Below, piece by piece: positions 17,633 through 25,672 of a stretch of 64,000 nt of DNA. The position numbers and the translations under genes were made by a program. This stretch comes from Denitrobaculum tricleocarpae (GTDB lineage Bacteria; Pseudomonadota; Alphaproteobacteria; Kiloniellales; Kiloniellaceae): contig NZ_ML660054.1 of the NCBI RefSeq assembly GCF_007004665.1, positions 248,001 through 312,000 of the forward strand, given 5' to 3'. Below the pieces are notes generated by a model, which made no database searches, was not told the DNA's origin, and saw nothing but the letters and a program-made list of their open reading frames with translations. Every line of letters begins with the position of its first letter. Position 1 is the stretch's first letter.

Positions 17633-19057
17633 TCAGACCCGGGTGATCGCGAAGCTCTTGGCGTAAGCCTCGGGCTCGCTCGGGTCGAAGGTCTTGCCCA
17701 TGATGGTGTAGCTCTCGTAGGTCTCGTCCGGCGGGGTCAGTCCCAGCTTCTTCATGATCTTGGCGCAGTCCGCGGTCAGATAAACCTGCTCGGCAATACC
17801 CTTGTAATCGACCTCGCCCTCGATATAGCCCCAGCGTTTCATCTGGGTCAGGATCCAGACTCCCATGGAGTGCCAGGGGAAGGGATCGAAATCGATCCGG
17901 TCGGGCACGTCCTTGATGTTGCCCAGCCCGTCGGCGTAACGCCCGGTCATGACCTGCTCGATGACCGGCACCGGCTGGTTCAGATAGTTGGTGGGCGCGA
18001 TGGCGGCGGAGATTTCCTTCCGGTTCTCGGCCTTGCTGGCATAGGTCGTGGCGTCCACCAGCGCTTTCAGAAGATTGCCGTAGGTATTGGGCAGGGTTTC
18101 GGCAAACTCGGCCGAGCAGGCAAAGGCGCAGCAGGGATGCCCGTCCCAGATCTCTTTGGTCAGGGCGTGAATGAAACCGACCTTCTCCCAGACCGCGCGC
18201 TGATTGAAGGGGTCCGGCGAGAGATAGCCGTCGAGATTACCGGCGCGCAGGTTTGCCACCATCTCGGGCGGCGGCACGACGCGGATCTGGATGTCCTTAT
18301 CCGGATCGAGCCCGGCCTCGGCGACGTAGTAGCGCAGCAGGAAGTTATGCATGGAGTATTCGAAGGGCACGCCGAACTTGAAGCCCTTCCACATCTTCGG
18401 ATCGTTCTTGTCCTTGTGGTCGACATGCAGAACGATGGCCTGCCCGTTGATGTTCTCGACCGCCGGCATGATAAAGGGCGTCGCCGTCGAACCCGCACCC
18501 ATGGTGATGGCCAGCGGCATCGGGGTCAGCATATGCGCCGCGTCATATTCCTTATTCAGGGATTTGTCGCGGGCAACCGCCCAGCCCGCCGTCTTGATGA
18601 CATCCACGTCCAGGCCGTATTTCTCATAAAAACCAAGCGGCTTCGCCATGATGATCGGCGTCGCGCAGGTGATCGGCACGAAACCGACATTCAGTTTGCT
18701 TTTCTCCGGCTTGCCAAGGGTATCGAGGATCGCCGCCTTGGCTTTCTCTATCGGGAAGACGCTGGAGATTGCGGCCGCCAACGCGGTCGTTCCCAGCAAG
18801 CCGGCGAAGCTGCGGCGCGAGAGCTCGTTGTGTCCGAAGACCGAGCGGACAACCGCGCTCTCGATGGCACGCTCCATGACCGCCTCGCTGGAGTTCAAGG
18901 AATCCTGTTCCCCGGCCACCTCGATCTCGGTGGCCGCCATTTCATCAGACAGTGTCTCAGCGCCGCAGACCTCGCAGCCGCAGTTTGCGCCGTGGCGCAG
19001 GTCCGCTTTGGCGCTGTAGGGATTGCCTAAGGAATTACTGGGTCTTTTCGAAGCCAT
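17633..19057 (-). CDS. cynA: Cyanate/nitrate-type ABC transporter substrate-binding protein (NrtA family)
   Basis: 474 residues; the start at 19057 is chosen for its AGGGGA ribosome site, while a start at 19117 would lie upstream of the likely transcription start. The NrtA/CynA-type binding fold begins near residue 120. Unusually, the twin-arginine motif RRSFAG sits at 81-86, followed by a hydrophobic stretch. It is preceded by an about 80-residue extension holding three cysteines (Cys26, Cys28, Cys31, as CGCEVC) and acidic residues. It is the first gene of the cyanate operon, about 45 bp downstream of the sigma-54 promoter's expected start point. Confidence 0.9.
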   Translation of the reverse strand: MASKRPSNSLGNPYSAKADLRHGANCGCEVCGAETLSDEMAATEIEVAGEQDSLNSSEAVMERAIESAVVRSVFGHNELSRRSFAGLLGTTALAAAISSVFPIEKAKAAILDTLGKPEKSKLNVGFVPITCATPIIMAKPLGFYEKYGLDVDVIKTAGWAVARDKSLNKEYDAAHMLTPMPLAITMGAGSTATPFIMPAVENINGQAIVLHVDHKDKNDPKMWKGFKFGVPFEYSMHNFLLRYYVAEAGLDPDKDIQIRVVPPPEMVANLRAGNLDGYLSPDPFNQRAVWEKVGFIHALTKEIWDGHPCCAFACSAEFAETLPNTYGNLLKALVDATTYASKAENRKEISAAIAPTNYLNQPVPVIEQVMTGRYADGLGNIKDVPDRIDFDPFPWHSMGVWILTQMKRWGYIEGEVDYKGIAEQVYLTADCAKIMKKLGLTPPDETYESYTIMGKTFDPSEPEAYAKSFAITRV

Positions 19058-19113
19058 TTCGGTTCCCCTGTCATAGATCGTTGTTTGGCTCGTGGCCGTT
19101 GACAGGGGTATTC

Positions 19114-19128
19114 GCAAAGACCGTGCCA
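19114..19128 (-). promoter_or_regulatory. Sigma-54 (RpoN) promoter of the cyanate operon
   Basis: On the minus strand this reads TGGCACGGTCTTTGC, a full match to the TGGCACG-N4-TTGC core with correct spacing of the -24 GG and -12 GC. The predicted start point near 19102 gives a leader of about 45 nt before cynA. A sigma-54 activator gene is divergently encoded immediately upstream. Confidence 0.9.
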
Positions 19129-19158
19129 GTTATTGTGCAGCGCACAGTATTGATAAAC

Positions 19159-19170
19159 ATCAAGATCTTA
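19159..19170. promoter_or_regulatory. IHF-like site between promoter and activator sites
   Basis: ATCAAGATCTTA fits the IHF core (WATCAANNNNTTR) except for the first W position. It lies between the sigma-54 promoter (ends 19128) and the activator repeats (begin 19196), the usual place for an IHF bend that brings an enhancer-bound activator to the polymerase. Inferred from sequence and position only. Confidence 0.5.
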
Positions 19171-19195
19171 CTCTACCCTCCTCCATTGATACATC

Positions 19196-19251
19196 ATTAC
19201 GAAAATTCGTAATTTCTATTTTTTCGTAATTCGGTTATGATTTTTCGTAAT
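19196..19251. promoter_or_regulatory. Upstream activator repeats (ATTACGAA/TTCGTAAT) for the sigma-54 activator
   Basis: TTCGTAAT occurs at 19206-19213, 19223-19230 and 19244-19251. Its inverse ATTACGAA at 19196-19203 forms an 8-bp inverted repeat with a 2-bp spacer with the first copy. The cluster lies about 70-125 bp upstream of the -24 element of the cyn promoter and just before the activator's own start, so it is the natural candidate for enhancer binding and for autoregulation. Confidence 0.7.
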
Positions 19252-19276
19252 CGTTGCTCTCAGGAGATTTCACGCC

Positions 19277-21241
19277 GTGCCGGTCAAGCTTCCCGATCCT
19301 CAAGCAGCGCGCCGCTTTGGCGTCTCTCTTGACCCAGAGAGCCTGCGCGACGCGCCCCTGCCGATGACCGGCGAACTCCTGAAGACCGCCTTTGCGAACG
19401 CGCCGGAACCGCTTCTGCTGATCGATCCCCTCAACGACGTGATTCTGCGCGCCAACAAAACCGCCTGCGCCATCTACGCGCTCACGAGTGACGAACTGCT
19501 GAAACGCGCCTTCTCGGGCCTCTACAAGGAGTGCCGCGGCGAACTGCTGGTGGTGAGCGAGGAAGCCTTCGAGCGCGGCCATGCCTGGAGCCGGGATCTG
19601 GTCCTGCGGCGCCCGGACGGCAGCGCGATGGACCTGGAGCACGGCTTCGTCGCTTGCAAGCAACGGGACAGGCGCTATCTGCTGGTTTCAATCCTGGACC
19701 TCACATCCCTGCGCTATCGCAGCATCGACAGCGAAGCCGATAGCTATCATCGCCAGGGCCTTGACGAGTGGCGTCGCGCCGAGCGCTTCTTCCGGGAAAT
19801 CGAGCGCGAGAACCAGATGATCCTGAGCGCCGCGGGTGAAGGCATCTACGGGGTCAACGCCGATGGCATCACGACCTTCGTCAATCCGGCGGCGGAAGCG
19901 ATGCTGGGCTGGAAGGCAGAGGAACTGGTCGGCTCCGAAATGCACAGCATGATCCATCACAGCCACGCGGACGGCACCTGCTATCCCAACGCCAGTTGCC
20001 CGATTTTCAACGCTTTTCGGGAAGGCAAGATAAATACGGTCGACGACGAGGTCTTTTGGCGTAAGGACGGCAAACCACTCCGGGTCGAATACACCTCGAC
20101 CCCGATCGTTGACGACGGGGCCATGGTTGGCGCCGTGATCGTGTTCCGGGATATCTCCGAGCGCAAGCAATCGGAGGAACAGCTGCGTCAGGCCCTCGAG
20201 GAAAACGCCGCCCTGCGTGAGCGCCTGGAGAAGGAAAATGCCTATCTGCAGGAAGAAATCCTGACCCAGTCCAACCACCATGAAATTCTCGGGAACTCCG
20301 CAGCTGTCAAAAAGATCCTGCAACAGATTGATCTTGTTGCCCCGACCGATGCCTCGGTTCTGATCACGGGCGAAAGCGGCACCGGCAAAGAGCTGGTGGC
20401 CCGCGCCATTCATCAGGCCTCGGACCGCCGGGACCGGCCGTTGATCCGGGTGAACTGCGCCGCGATCCCGCGCGAGCTTTTCGAGAGTGAGTTCTTCGGG
20501 CACGTGAAGGGTGCTTTCACCGGCGCCTTGCGGGACCGCGTGGGGCGTTTTGAGCTGGCAGACGGCGGGACCATCTTTTTGGACGAGGTCGGCGAGATTC
20601 CGCTCGATCTCCAGTCCAAGCTCTTGCGCGTTCTGCAGGACCGCCGCTTCGAGAGGCTGGGCGACGAAAAAACCCGCGAGGTCGACATCCGCCTGATCGC
20701 GGCGACCAACCGCAATCTCAAGAAGGAGGCCGCCGCCGGACGTTTCCGGGAAGACCTCTATTTCCGGATCAACGTCTTTCCCATCGAATGTACGCCCCTG
20801 CGCGAACGCAGCGACGATATTCCCATTCTGGCCCAGCATTTCCTGAAGACGGTTGCCAGCCGCCTGAACCTGAAGAAGCTGACGCTGACCAATGCCAACA
20901 TAGAGACCCTTCGGGCCTATGCCTGGCCGGGCAACGCCCGTGAGCTTCAGAACGTGATAGAGCGGGCCATGATCCTGGCCCGCCATGGCCGTTTGCAATT
21001 CCATTTGCCCGGCGATACGGCGTCCGCCGGCAAATCGGAGGAAGCTGCCACAGACGAAGGCCGGATTCTCACCTCGAAGCAAATGTCCGCCTTCGAAAAA
21101 GCCAATATCGAGCGCGCCCTGCTGGCCGTGGGCGGCAAGGTGTCGGGAACAGACGGTGCGGCCGCCCTGCTGGGCATGAAAGCCACGACCCTCTACTCGA
21201 AAATCAAGAACATGGGCATTGGCGAGAAACGCACCGCCTGA
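19277..21241 (+). CDS. Sigma-54-dependent activator with two PAS domains, probable cyanate-operon regulator
   Basis: 654-residue enhancer-binding protein: PAS (about 35-145), PAS (about 175-295), a coiled coil (296-335), AAA+ domain (about 336-560) and a Fis-type HTH at the C-terminus (about 605-650). The AAA+ domain has Walker A GESGTGKE (365-372), the sigma-54 contact loop GAFTGA (412-417) and Walker B GGTIFLDEVGE (430-440). The GTG start has an AGGAGA ribosome site. There is no receiver domain, so a ligand, redox or nitrogen signal through the PAS domains is likely. It is divergent from the cyanate operon with a consensus RpoN promoter between them; known cyanase regulators such as CynR are LysR proteins. 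Confidence 0.93.
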   Translation: MPVKLPDPQAARRFGVSLDPESLRDAPLPMTGELLKTAFANAPEPLLLIDPLNDVILRANKTACAIYALTSDELLKRAFSGLYKECRGELLVVSEEAFERGHAWSRDLVLRRPDGSAMDLEHGFVACKQRDRRYLLVSILDLTSLRYRSIDSEADSYHRQGLDEWRRAERFFREIERENQMILSAAGEGIYGVNADGITTFVNPAAEAMLGWKAEELVGSEMHSMIHHSHADGTCYPNASCPIFNAFREGKINTVDDEVFWRKDGKPLRVEYTSTPIVDDGAMVGAVIVFRDISERKQSEEQLRQALEENAALRERLEKENAYLQEEILTQSNHHEILGNSAAVKKILQQIDLVAPTDASVLITGESGTGKELVARAIHQASDRRDRPLIRVNCAAIPRELFESEFFGHVKGAFTGALRDRVGRFELADGGTIFLDEVGEIPLDLQSKLLRVLQDRRFERLGDEKTREVDIRLIAATNRNLKKEAAAGRFREDLYFRINVFPIECTPLRERSDDIPILAQHFLKTVASRLNLKKLTLTNANIETLRAYAWPGNARELQNVIERAMILARHGRLQFHLPGDTASAGKSEEAATDEGRILTSKQMSAFEKANIERALLAVGGKVSGTDGAAALLGMKATTLYSKIKNMGIGEKRTA

Positions 21242-21265
21242 CCCGGCGGCATACGAAGCAACAAC

Positions 21266-21652
21266 CTACTTCAAACCTTTGAGGCCGCTGGTGTCGATTC
21301 CCTTTAGCGCATCCTGGCCAATACGGTCTTTGCGCGCCTCTTCCATCTGCTGGATCTCAAGCGCCATCCGCATCTGCCTGTCCATGGCTTCCTGTTCCGA
21401 TTCGCACTGCCGGAACCCGTCCGACCAGCCCTGCGCATACTTGCTGTCGGCTTCGAAGCGGTTGACGTCTTTCTTGAAGTCCTCGAACAGCGCCCCGCCC
21501 GCCTTCTTGCCGCTGTGACAGCCGTCTTCAAAGCCGTCCGCATAAGCAACAGGATAACCCTGTTCAAGCAAAAGATCCCGTTCACTCGCGCAGGCACTGA
21601 GAATGACAGCGCCGATCAAGAGGGCCCCAGTAGAATATCGGTTCAGTCTCAT
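21266..21652 (-). CDS. Small lipoprotein of unknown function
   Basis: 128 residues from the ATG at 21652. It has a short signal peptide ending in the lipobox LSAC (cysteine at about residue 21), so it should be lipidated and membrane-attached. The mature part contains two related motifs, YADGFEDGCHSG and YAQGWSDGFRQC, then a charged helix rich in Gln, Met and Glu. I do not recognise the family with certainty. It is convergent with the sigma-54 activator gene and divergent from the cystathionine beta-synthase gene. Confidence 0.75.
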   Translation of the reverse strand: MRLNRYSTGALLIGAVILSACASERDLLLEQGYPVAYADGFEDGCHSGKKAGGALFEDFKKDVNRFEADSKYAQGWSDGFRQCESEQEAMDRQMRMALEIQQMEEARKDRIGQDALKGIDTSGLKGLK

Positions 21653-21869
21653 GGCCGAACGCTCCCTTCCTCTCATCCGCTAAAACCTGATCAGATGTCA
21701 GTCATGCAAATTGATATTGAGTGCTACCATGACGGCGGCAAGTGTGGTGTGGTCTCGCCCAGAGATAACGCAAAGCGGCTTTTTGAGTCGCCTTCCCAAG
21801 CATGGCGCCTTACCTTTCTATGAAACACCGAAGAGTAGAAGCGGTGATGAAAATTCAGGGAAGAACGCA

Positions 21870-23252
21870 ATGACAGCAAAAGCACCGGTTTTTGGCGGCG
21901 TCCTGGAAGCCATCGGCAACACGCCGCTGATGGAAGTCACACACCTGGATACGGGCCCCTGCCGTCTGTTCCTGAAGCTGGAAAGCCAGAACCCGGGCGG
22001 ATCCATCAAGGACCGCATCGGGAAGTCGATGATCGAAGCGGCTGAACAAGACGGTTCGCTCAAGCCCGGCGGCAAGTTGATCGAGGCGACCGCAGGCAAC
22101 ACCGGGCTCGGCCTGGCGCTCGTCGCCGCGCAGAAAGGTTATCACCTGACCCTGATCGTCCCGGACAAGATGGCGCAGGAAAAGATCTTCCATCTGAAGG
22201 CTCTGGGCACTGAAGTGATTCTGACCCGCTCCGACGTGGGGAAAGGTCATCCCGAATACTATCAGGACATGGCCGAGCGCATCGCCGCCGAAACCGGCGC
22301 GATCTTCGTCAATCAGTTCGATAACCCCGCAAACCCCTACGCGCACGAAACTACGACCGGGCCGGAGATCCTGGAGCAGATGGACGGCGACCTGGATGCC
22401 ATGGTCTGCGGCGTCGGCTCCGGCGGCACCATCACCGGACTGGGCCGCTATTTCGCCAAGGCCTCTCCCAAGACCGAAATGGTCCTGGCCGATCCGGAAG
22501 GCTCGATCCTCGCGGAGTACGTGAACACCGGACACCTCTCCGAGGACGTCGGGTCCTGGGTGGTCGAGGGGATCGGCGAGGACTTTATCCCACCGGTCTC
22601 CGATCTATCGCTGGCAAAATCCGCCTACACGATCAGCGACAAGGAAGCGCTGATGACGGCACGGGAGCTTCTGACCAAGGAAGGTGTTCTCGGCGGCTCC
22701 TCCTCCGGGACGCTCATTGCCGCCGCCCTGCGCTATTGCCGGGAACAGACCGAACCCAAGCGGGTCGTCACCTTTGTCTGCGACAGCGGCAACAAGTACC
22801 TCTCCAAGATGTTCAACGACTTCTGGATGGTCGACCAAGGCTTTATCCAGCGCGAGCAACATAATGACCTGCGCGACCTGATCGCCCGCCTGCACGAGAA
22901 GCATGCCACGGTTCTGGTCAGCCCTGAAGACACGCTACTGGTCGCTTACGGCCGCATGAAGCTCTACGACGTCTCGCAACTGCCTGTCCTGGACGCGGAC
23001 AGCAAGGCGGTCGGCATCATCGATGAAAGCGATATTCTGCTGGCGGTGACGGAAAACGAAGACCATTTCAAAAAGAAGGTCGGCGAGGCCATGACCAGCA
23101 AACTGGAAACGGTCCCCTCCGACGCGCCGATGGAAGCCCTGCTTCCCATATTCAACAAGGACATGGTCGCCATCGTCGTCGATGGCGATACCTTCCTCGG
23201 ACTCATTACGCGGATCGATCTTTTGAACTATCTGCGTCGCAGGATGAAGTAG
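21870..23252 (+). CDS. Cystathionine beta-synthase (PLP enzyme with CBS pair)
   Basis: Joins homocysteine and serine to cystathionine. 460 residues from the ATG at 21870, which has an AGGGAAG ribosome site. The PLP lysine is Lys47 in NPGGSIKDRI, the phosphate-binding loop is TAGNTGLG, and the C-terminus (about 335-460) is a tandem CBS-domain pair. The catalytic part also resembles cysteine synthase, but the CBS pair and the adjoining gamma-lyase gene favour reverse transsulfuration. The next gene starts 6 bp after the stop. Confidence 0.9.
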   Translation: MTAKAPVFGGVLEAIGNTPLMEVTHLDTGPCRLFLKLESQNPGGSIKDRIGKSMIEAAEQDGSLKPGGKLIEATAGNTGLGLALVAAQKGYHLTLIVPDKMAQEKIFHLKALGTEVILTRSDVGKGHPEYYQDMAERIAAETGAIFVNQFDNPANPYAHETTTGPEILEQMDGDLDAMVCGVGSGGTITGLGRYFAKASPKTEMVLADPEGSILAEYVNTGHLSEDVGSWVVEGIGEDFIPPVSDLSLAKSAYTISDKEALMTARELLTKEGVLGGSSSGTLIAAALRYCREQTEPKRVVTFVCDSGNKYLSKMFNDFWMVDQGFIQREQHNDLRDLIARLHEKHATVLVSPEDTLLVAYGRMKLYDVSQLPVLDADSKAVGIIDESDILLAVTENEDHFKKKVGEAMTSKLETVPSDAPMEALLPIFNKDMVAIVVDGDTFLGLITRIDLLNYLRRRMK

Positions 23253-23258
23253 AAAACT

Positions 23259-24443
23259 ATGCCGGATAGCCCCGACCGCACCACCGCCAAGACCAACCGC
23301 GCGAGCTTCGAAACCCGCGTGATCCACGCCGGTCAAAGCCCCGACCCCTCGACCGGTGCCATCATGCCGCCGATCTACGCCACCTCCACTTATGTGCAGG
23401 AAAGTCCGGGGGTCCACAAAGGCTACGAATACAGCCGTTCCCAAAACCCGACCCGCATGGCCTACGAGCGCTGCATCGCCGATCTGGAAAGTGGCACGAA
23501 CGGCTTTGCCTTCGCCTCGGGCCTCGCGGCCATCGGCACCGCGCTGGAGCTGCTGGACAGCGGGAGCCATATCATTGCCATGGACGATCTCTATGGCGGC
23601 TCCTACCGGCTCTTCGAGAACGTCCGTAAGCGCTCGGCGGCCCTGGAGTTCAGCTTTGTCGACATGACCGACCTCTCGGCCCTGGAAGCCGCGATCCGGC
23701 CCGAGACCAAGATGATCTGGGTCGAGACCCCGACCAATCCCCTGCTTAAGCTGGTCGACCTGGAAGCCGTCGCTACTCTGGCCCGCAAGCGCGGCATCCT
23801 CTGCGTCTGCGACAACACCTTCGCCTCCCCCTGGGTCCAGCGCCCGATCGAACAGGGTTTCGATATGGTGATGCACTCGGCCACCAAGTATCTCAACGGC
23901 CATTCCGATATGGTCGGTGGTGTGCTGGTGATCGGCAACCGGCCGGACCTGATCGAACAGATGGCCTACCTTCAGAACGCGATCGGCGCCGTTCAGGGGC
24001 CTTTCGATTCGTTCCTGGCATTGCGCGGCCTTAAGACACTTGCCCTGCGCATGGAACGGCACTGCAACTCAGCCCTCACCATCGCGCGCCACCTGGAAGC
24101 TCATCCGAAGATCGAAAAGGTCTACTACCCCGGTCTTGAGAGCCACGCCCAGCACGAGTTGGCCAAGCGCCAGATGCAGGCCTACGGCGGCATGGTCACT
24201 GCCGTGCTGAAAGGCGGCCTGGACGATGCCCGCCGCTTCCTGGAGCGGGTCGAGCTCTTCGCGCTCGCCGAGAGCCTGGGCGGTGTCGAAAGCCTGATTG
24301 AGCATCCCGCCATTATGACTCACGCCTCGATCCCACCCGAAAACCGGGAAGCACTCGGCATCAGCGACGGGCTCGTGCGTCTCTCGGTCGGTGTCGAAGG
24401 CGTTGACGATCTGATTGCGGATTTAGAGCAAGCCCTGGCCTAG
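23259..24443 (+). CDS. Cystathionine gamma-lyase/gamma-synthase family enzyme
   Basis: PLP-dependent transsulfuration enzyme of 394 residues. The PLP lysine is Lys210 in MHSATKYLNGHSD; substrate-binding motifs include YEYSRSQNPTR (57-67) and VETPTNP (155-161). In operon with cystathionine beta-synthase it most likely acts as the gamma-lyase, giving cysteine, 2-oxobutyrate and ammonia. A gamma-synthase role cannot be excluded from sequence. Confidence 0.92.
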   Translation: MPDSPDRTTAKTNRASFETRVIHAGQSPDPSTGAIMPPIYATSTYVQESPGVHKGYEYSRSQNPTRMAYERCIADLESGTNGFAFASGLAAIGTALELLDSGSHIIAMDDLYGGSYRLFENVRKRSAALEFSFVDMTDLSALEAAIRPETKMIWVETPTNPLLKLVDLEAVATLARKRGILCVCDNTFASPWVQRPIEQGFDMVMHSATKYLNGHSDMVGGVLVIGNRPDLIEQMAYLQNAIGAVQGPFDSFLALRGLKTLALRMERHCNSALTIARHLEAHPKIEKVYYPGLESHAQHELAKRQMQAYGGMVTAVLKGGLDDARRFLERVELFALAESLGGVESLIEHPAIMTHASIPPENREALGISDGLVRLSVGVEGVDDLIADLEQALA

Positions 24444-24564
24444 ACTGGGCCTTTAAACAGCCAGCGAACGCACTCCCTGCGACGGACGGCCCGCTTTCGA
24501 GATCTATCCTGCCCAAAACCTCCTGAAACGGTGTCAGGGTGTGAGGGTATCCGGGCTATGCCCA

Positions 24565-25581
24565 TCAGCGGAGCCGGAATTGCTTTCGGTACTCGCTCGG
24601 CGAGGTGTTGACGGTACGCAGGAAAGCCCGTCTCATCCCTTCGTCGTCCTGAAAGCCGCATCTGCTTGCGATGACTTTTATGCTTTTGTCCGTCGTCGCC
24701 AAAAGATCACGTGCCCTGTCTACACGGATAGCCTCTAACGACTTCGCAGGTGAGATGCCCATCACGTCGCTGTAGCGTCGCGAGAAGTTTCGGGAACTCA
24801 TCCCGCATTCATCGGCCATATCATCGACTGAAATCCTGCGCCGGATATTGTCGGACAACCAATCGTGCAGACGTGAGAACCTGCCTTCGGTGTCGCGGGC
24901 TTGCCGGTCCAGTTCCGCGCTGAATTGCGACTGGCCGCCGGACCTCACCATGGGTGTCACCAGCGAACGCGCCATCTCAATGGCGGCGGGTTTTCCAAGG
25001 TCTTCTTTAACAATCGCCAAGGCCATATCGATACCAGCGGTGATGCCGGCGGAGGTCCAGACCTTCCCGTCCTTGATAAAGATCGGATCGACTTCCACCT
25101 TCACTGCCGGATACTGACTTGCAAGCTGTTCACAGTCCTCCCAATGCGTGACGGCATGCCGATCGTTCAGCAATCCCGCCGCTGCCAGAACAAGCGCGCC
25201 GGAACAAACCGAACAGACCCGGGTGGCTTGCTTCGCAAGAATCCTGATCTGTTCGACAAAAGCCTTATCGCGAGCTGCCTCGCCGGCCCCGTCTCCACCG
25301 ATGACGATTAGGGTATGAATGGGCGGCTTCTGACGCGCCTCGCTCCAATTGACGAGCGGGTCACTCTCGATCTGCACAATCGTATTGGTTTCAATCCGCC
25401 CCCCGTCACGCGAAGCGACATAGGTTCGGTATGCGGCCTCCGACAGAGCGTTCCGGCGTGAATGCGTAAAAACCTGAAGCGGACCAACCAGATCGAGAAG
25501 CACAATATTCGGATACACGATGAACAGGACGTTCATCCGGTCAGGCGCATCTATCGGCAGATTGGCAGGATATGAGGTCAT
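24565..25581 (-). CDS. GlxA-family regulator (DJ-1/PfpI-like domain plus AraC HTH)
   Basis: 338 residues if started at 25581; starts at 25614 or 25536 are also possible and none has a good ribosome site. The N-terminal DJ-1/PfpI-like domain (from MNVLFIVYPN, about 16-180) keeps the nucleophile-elbow cysteine region VCSVCSGALVLA. The C-terminal AraC-type double HTH (about 235-335) includes the ISPAKSLEAIRVDRARDLL segment. GlxA-type regulators control amine, amino-acid or carnitine catabolism in related bacteria; the target here is unknown. It is divergent from a stand-alone DJ-1/PfpI protein. Confidence 0.88.
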   Translation of the reverse strand: MTSYPANLPIDAPDRMNVLFIVYPNIVLLDLVGPLQVFTHSRRNALSEAAYRTYVASRDGGRIETNTIVQIESDPLVNWSEARQKPPIHTLIVIGGDGAGEAARDKAFVEQIRILAKQATRVCSVCSGALVLAAAGLLNDRHAVTHWEDCEQLASQYPAVKVEVDPIFIKDGKVWTSAGITAGIDMALAIVKEDLGKPAAIEMARSLVTPMVRSGGQSQFSAELDRQARDTEGRFSRLHDWLSDNIRRRISVDDMADECGMSSRNFSRRYSDVMGISPAKSLEAIRVDRARDLLATTDKSIKVIASRCGFQDDEGMRRAFLRTVNTSPSEYRKQFRLR

Positions 25582-25583
25582 TT

Positions 25584-25597
25584 TGGCATTTATGCCA
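25584..25597. promoter_or_regulatory. Inverted repeat in the GlxA/PfpI divergent region
   Basis: TGGCAT-TT-ATGCCA, a perfect 6-bp inverted repeat with a 2-bp spacer, between the two divergent DJ-1-domain genes. It is a candidate operator for the AraC-type regulator. If the regulator actually starts at 25614 the site would be intragenic. Confidence 0.4.
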
Positions 25598-25672
25598 TTC
25601 AACACTCGGGTCATACAATGGCGATCACGCAGCCACGCAGGGCTCCGTTACCTTCAGCAAAGGGCACAGGTT

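Noticed and set aside
19688-21082. 464-codon open frame on the minus strand opposite the sigma-54 activator
   Set aside because: The activator's Walker, GAFTGA and HTH motifs prove the plus strand; the antisense frame is composition-driven.
21653-21869. Possible SAM or methionine riboswitch, or a 39-codon leader frame (from 21704), before cystathionine beta-synthase
   Set aside because: I could not find a SAM-type conserved core or a terminator/antiterminator pair, and the short frame lacks a good ribosome site.
22935-24062. 375-codon open frame on the minus strand opposite the transsulfuration genes
   Set aside because: Antisense to two PLP enzymes with intact active sites; no independent support.
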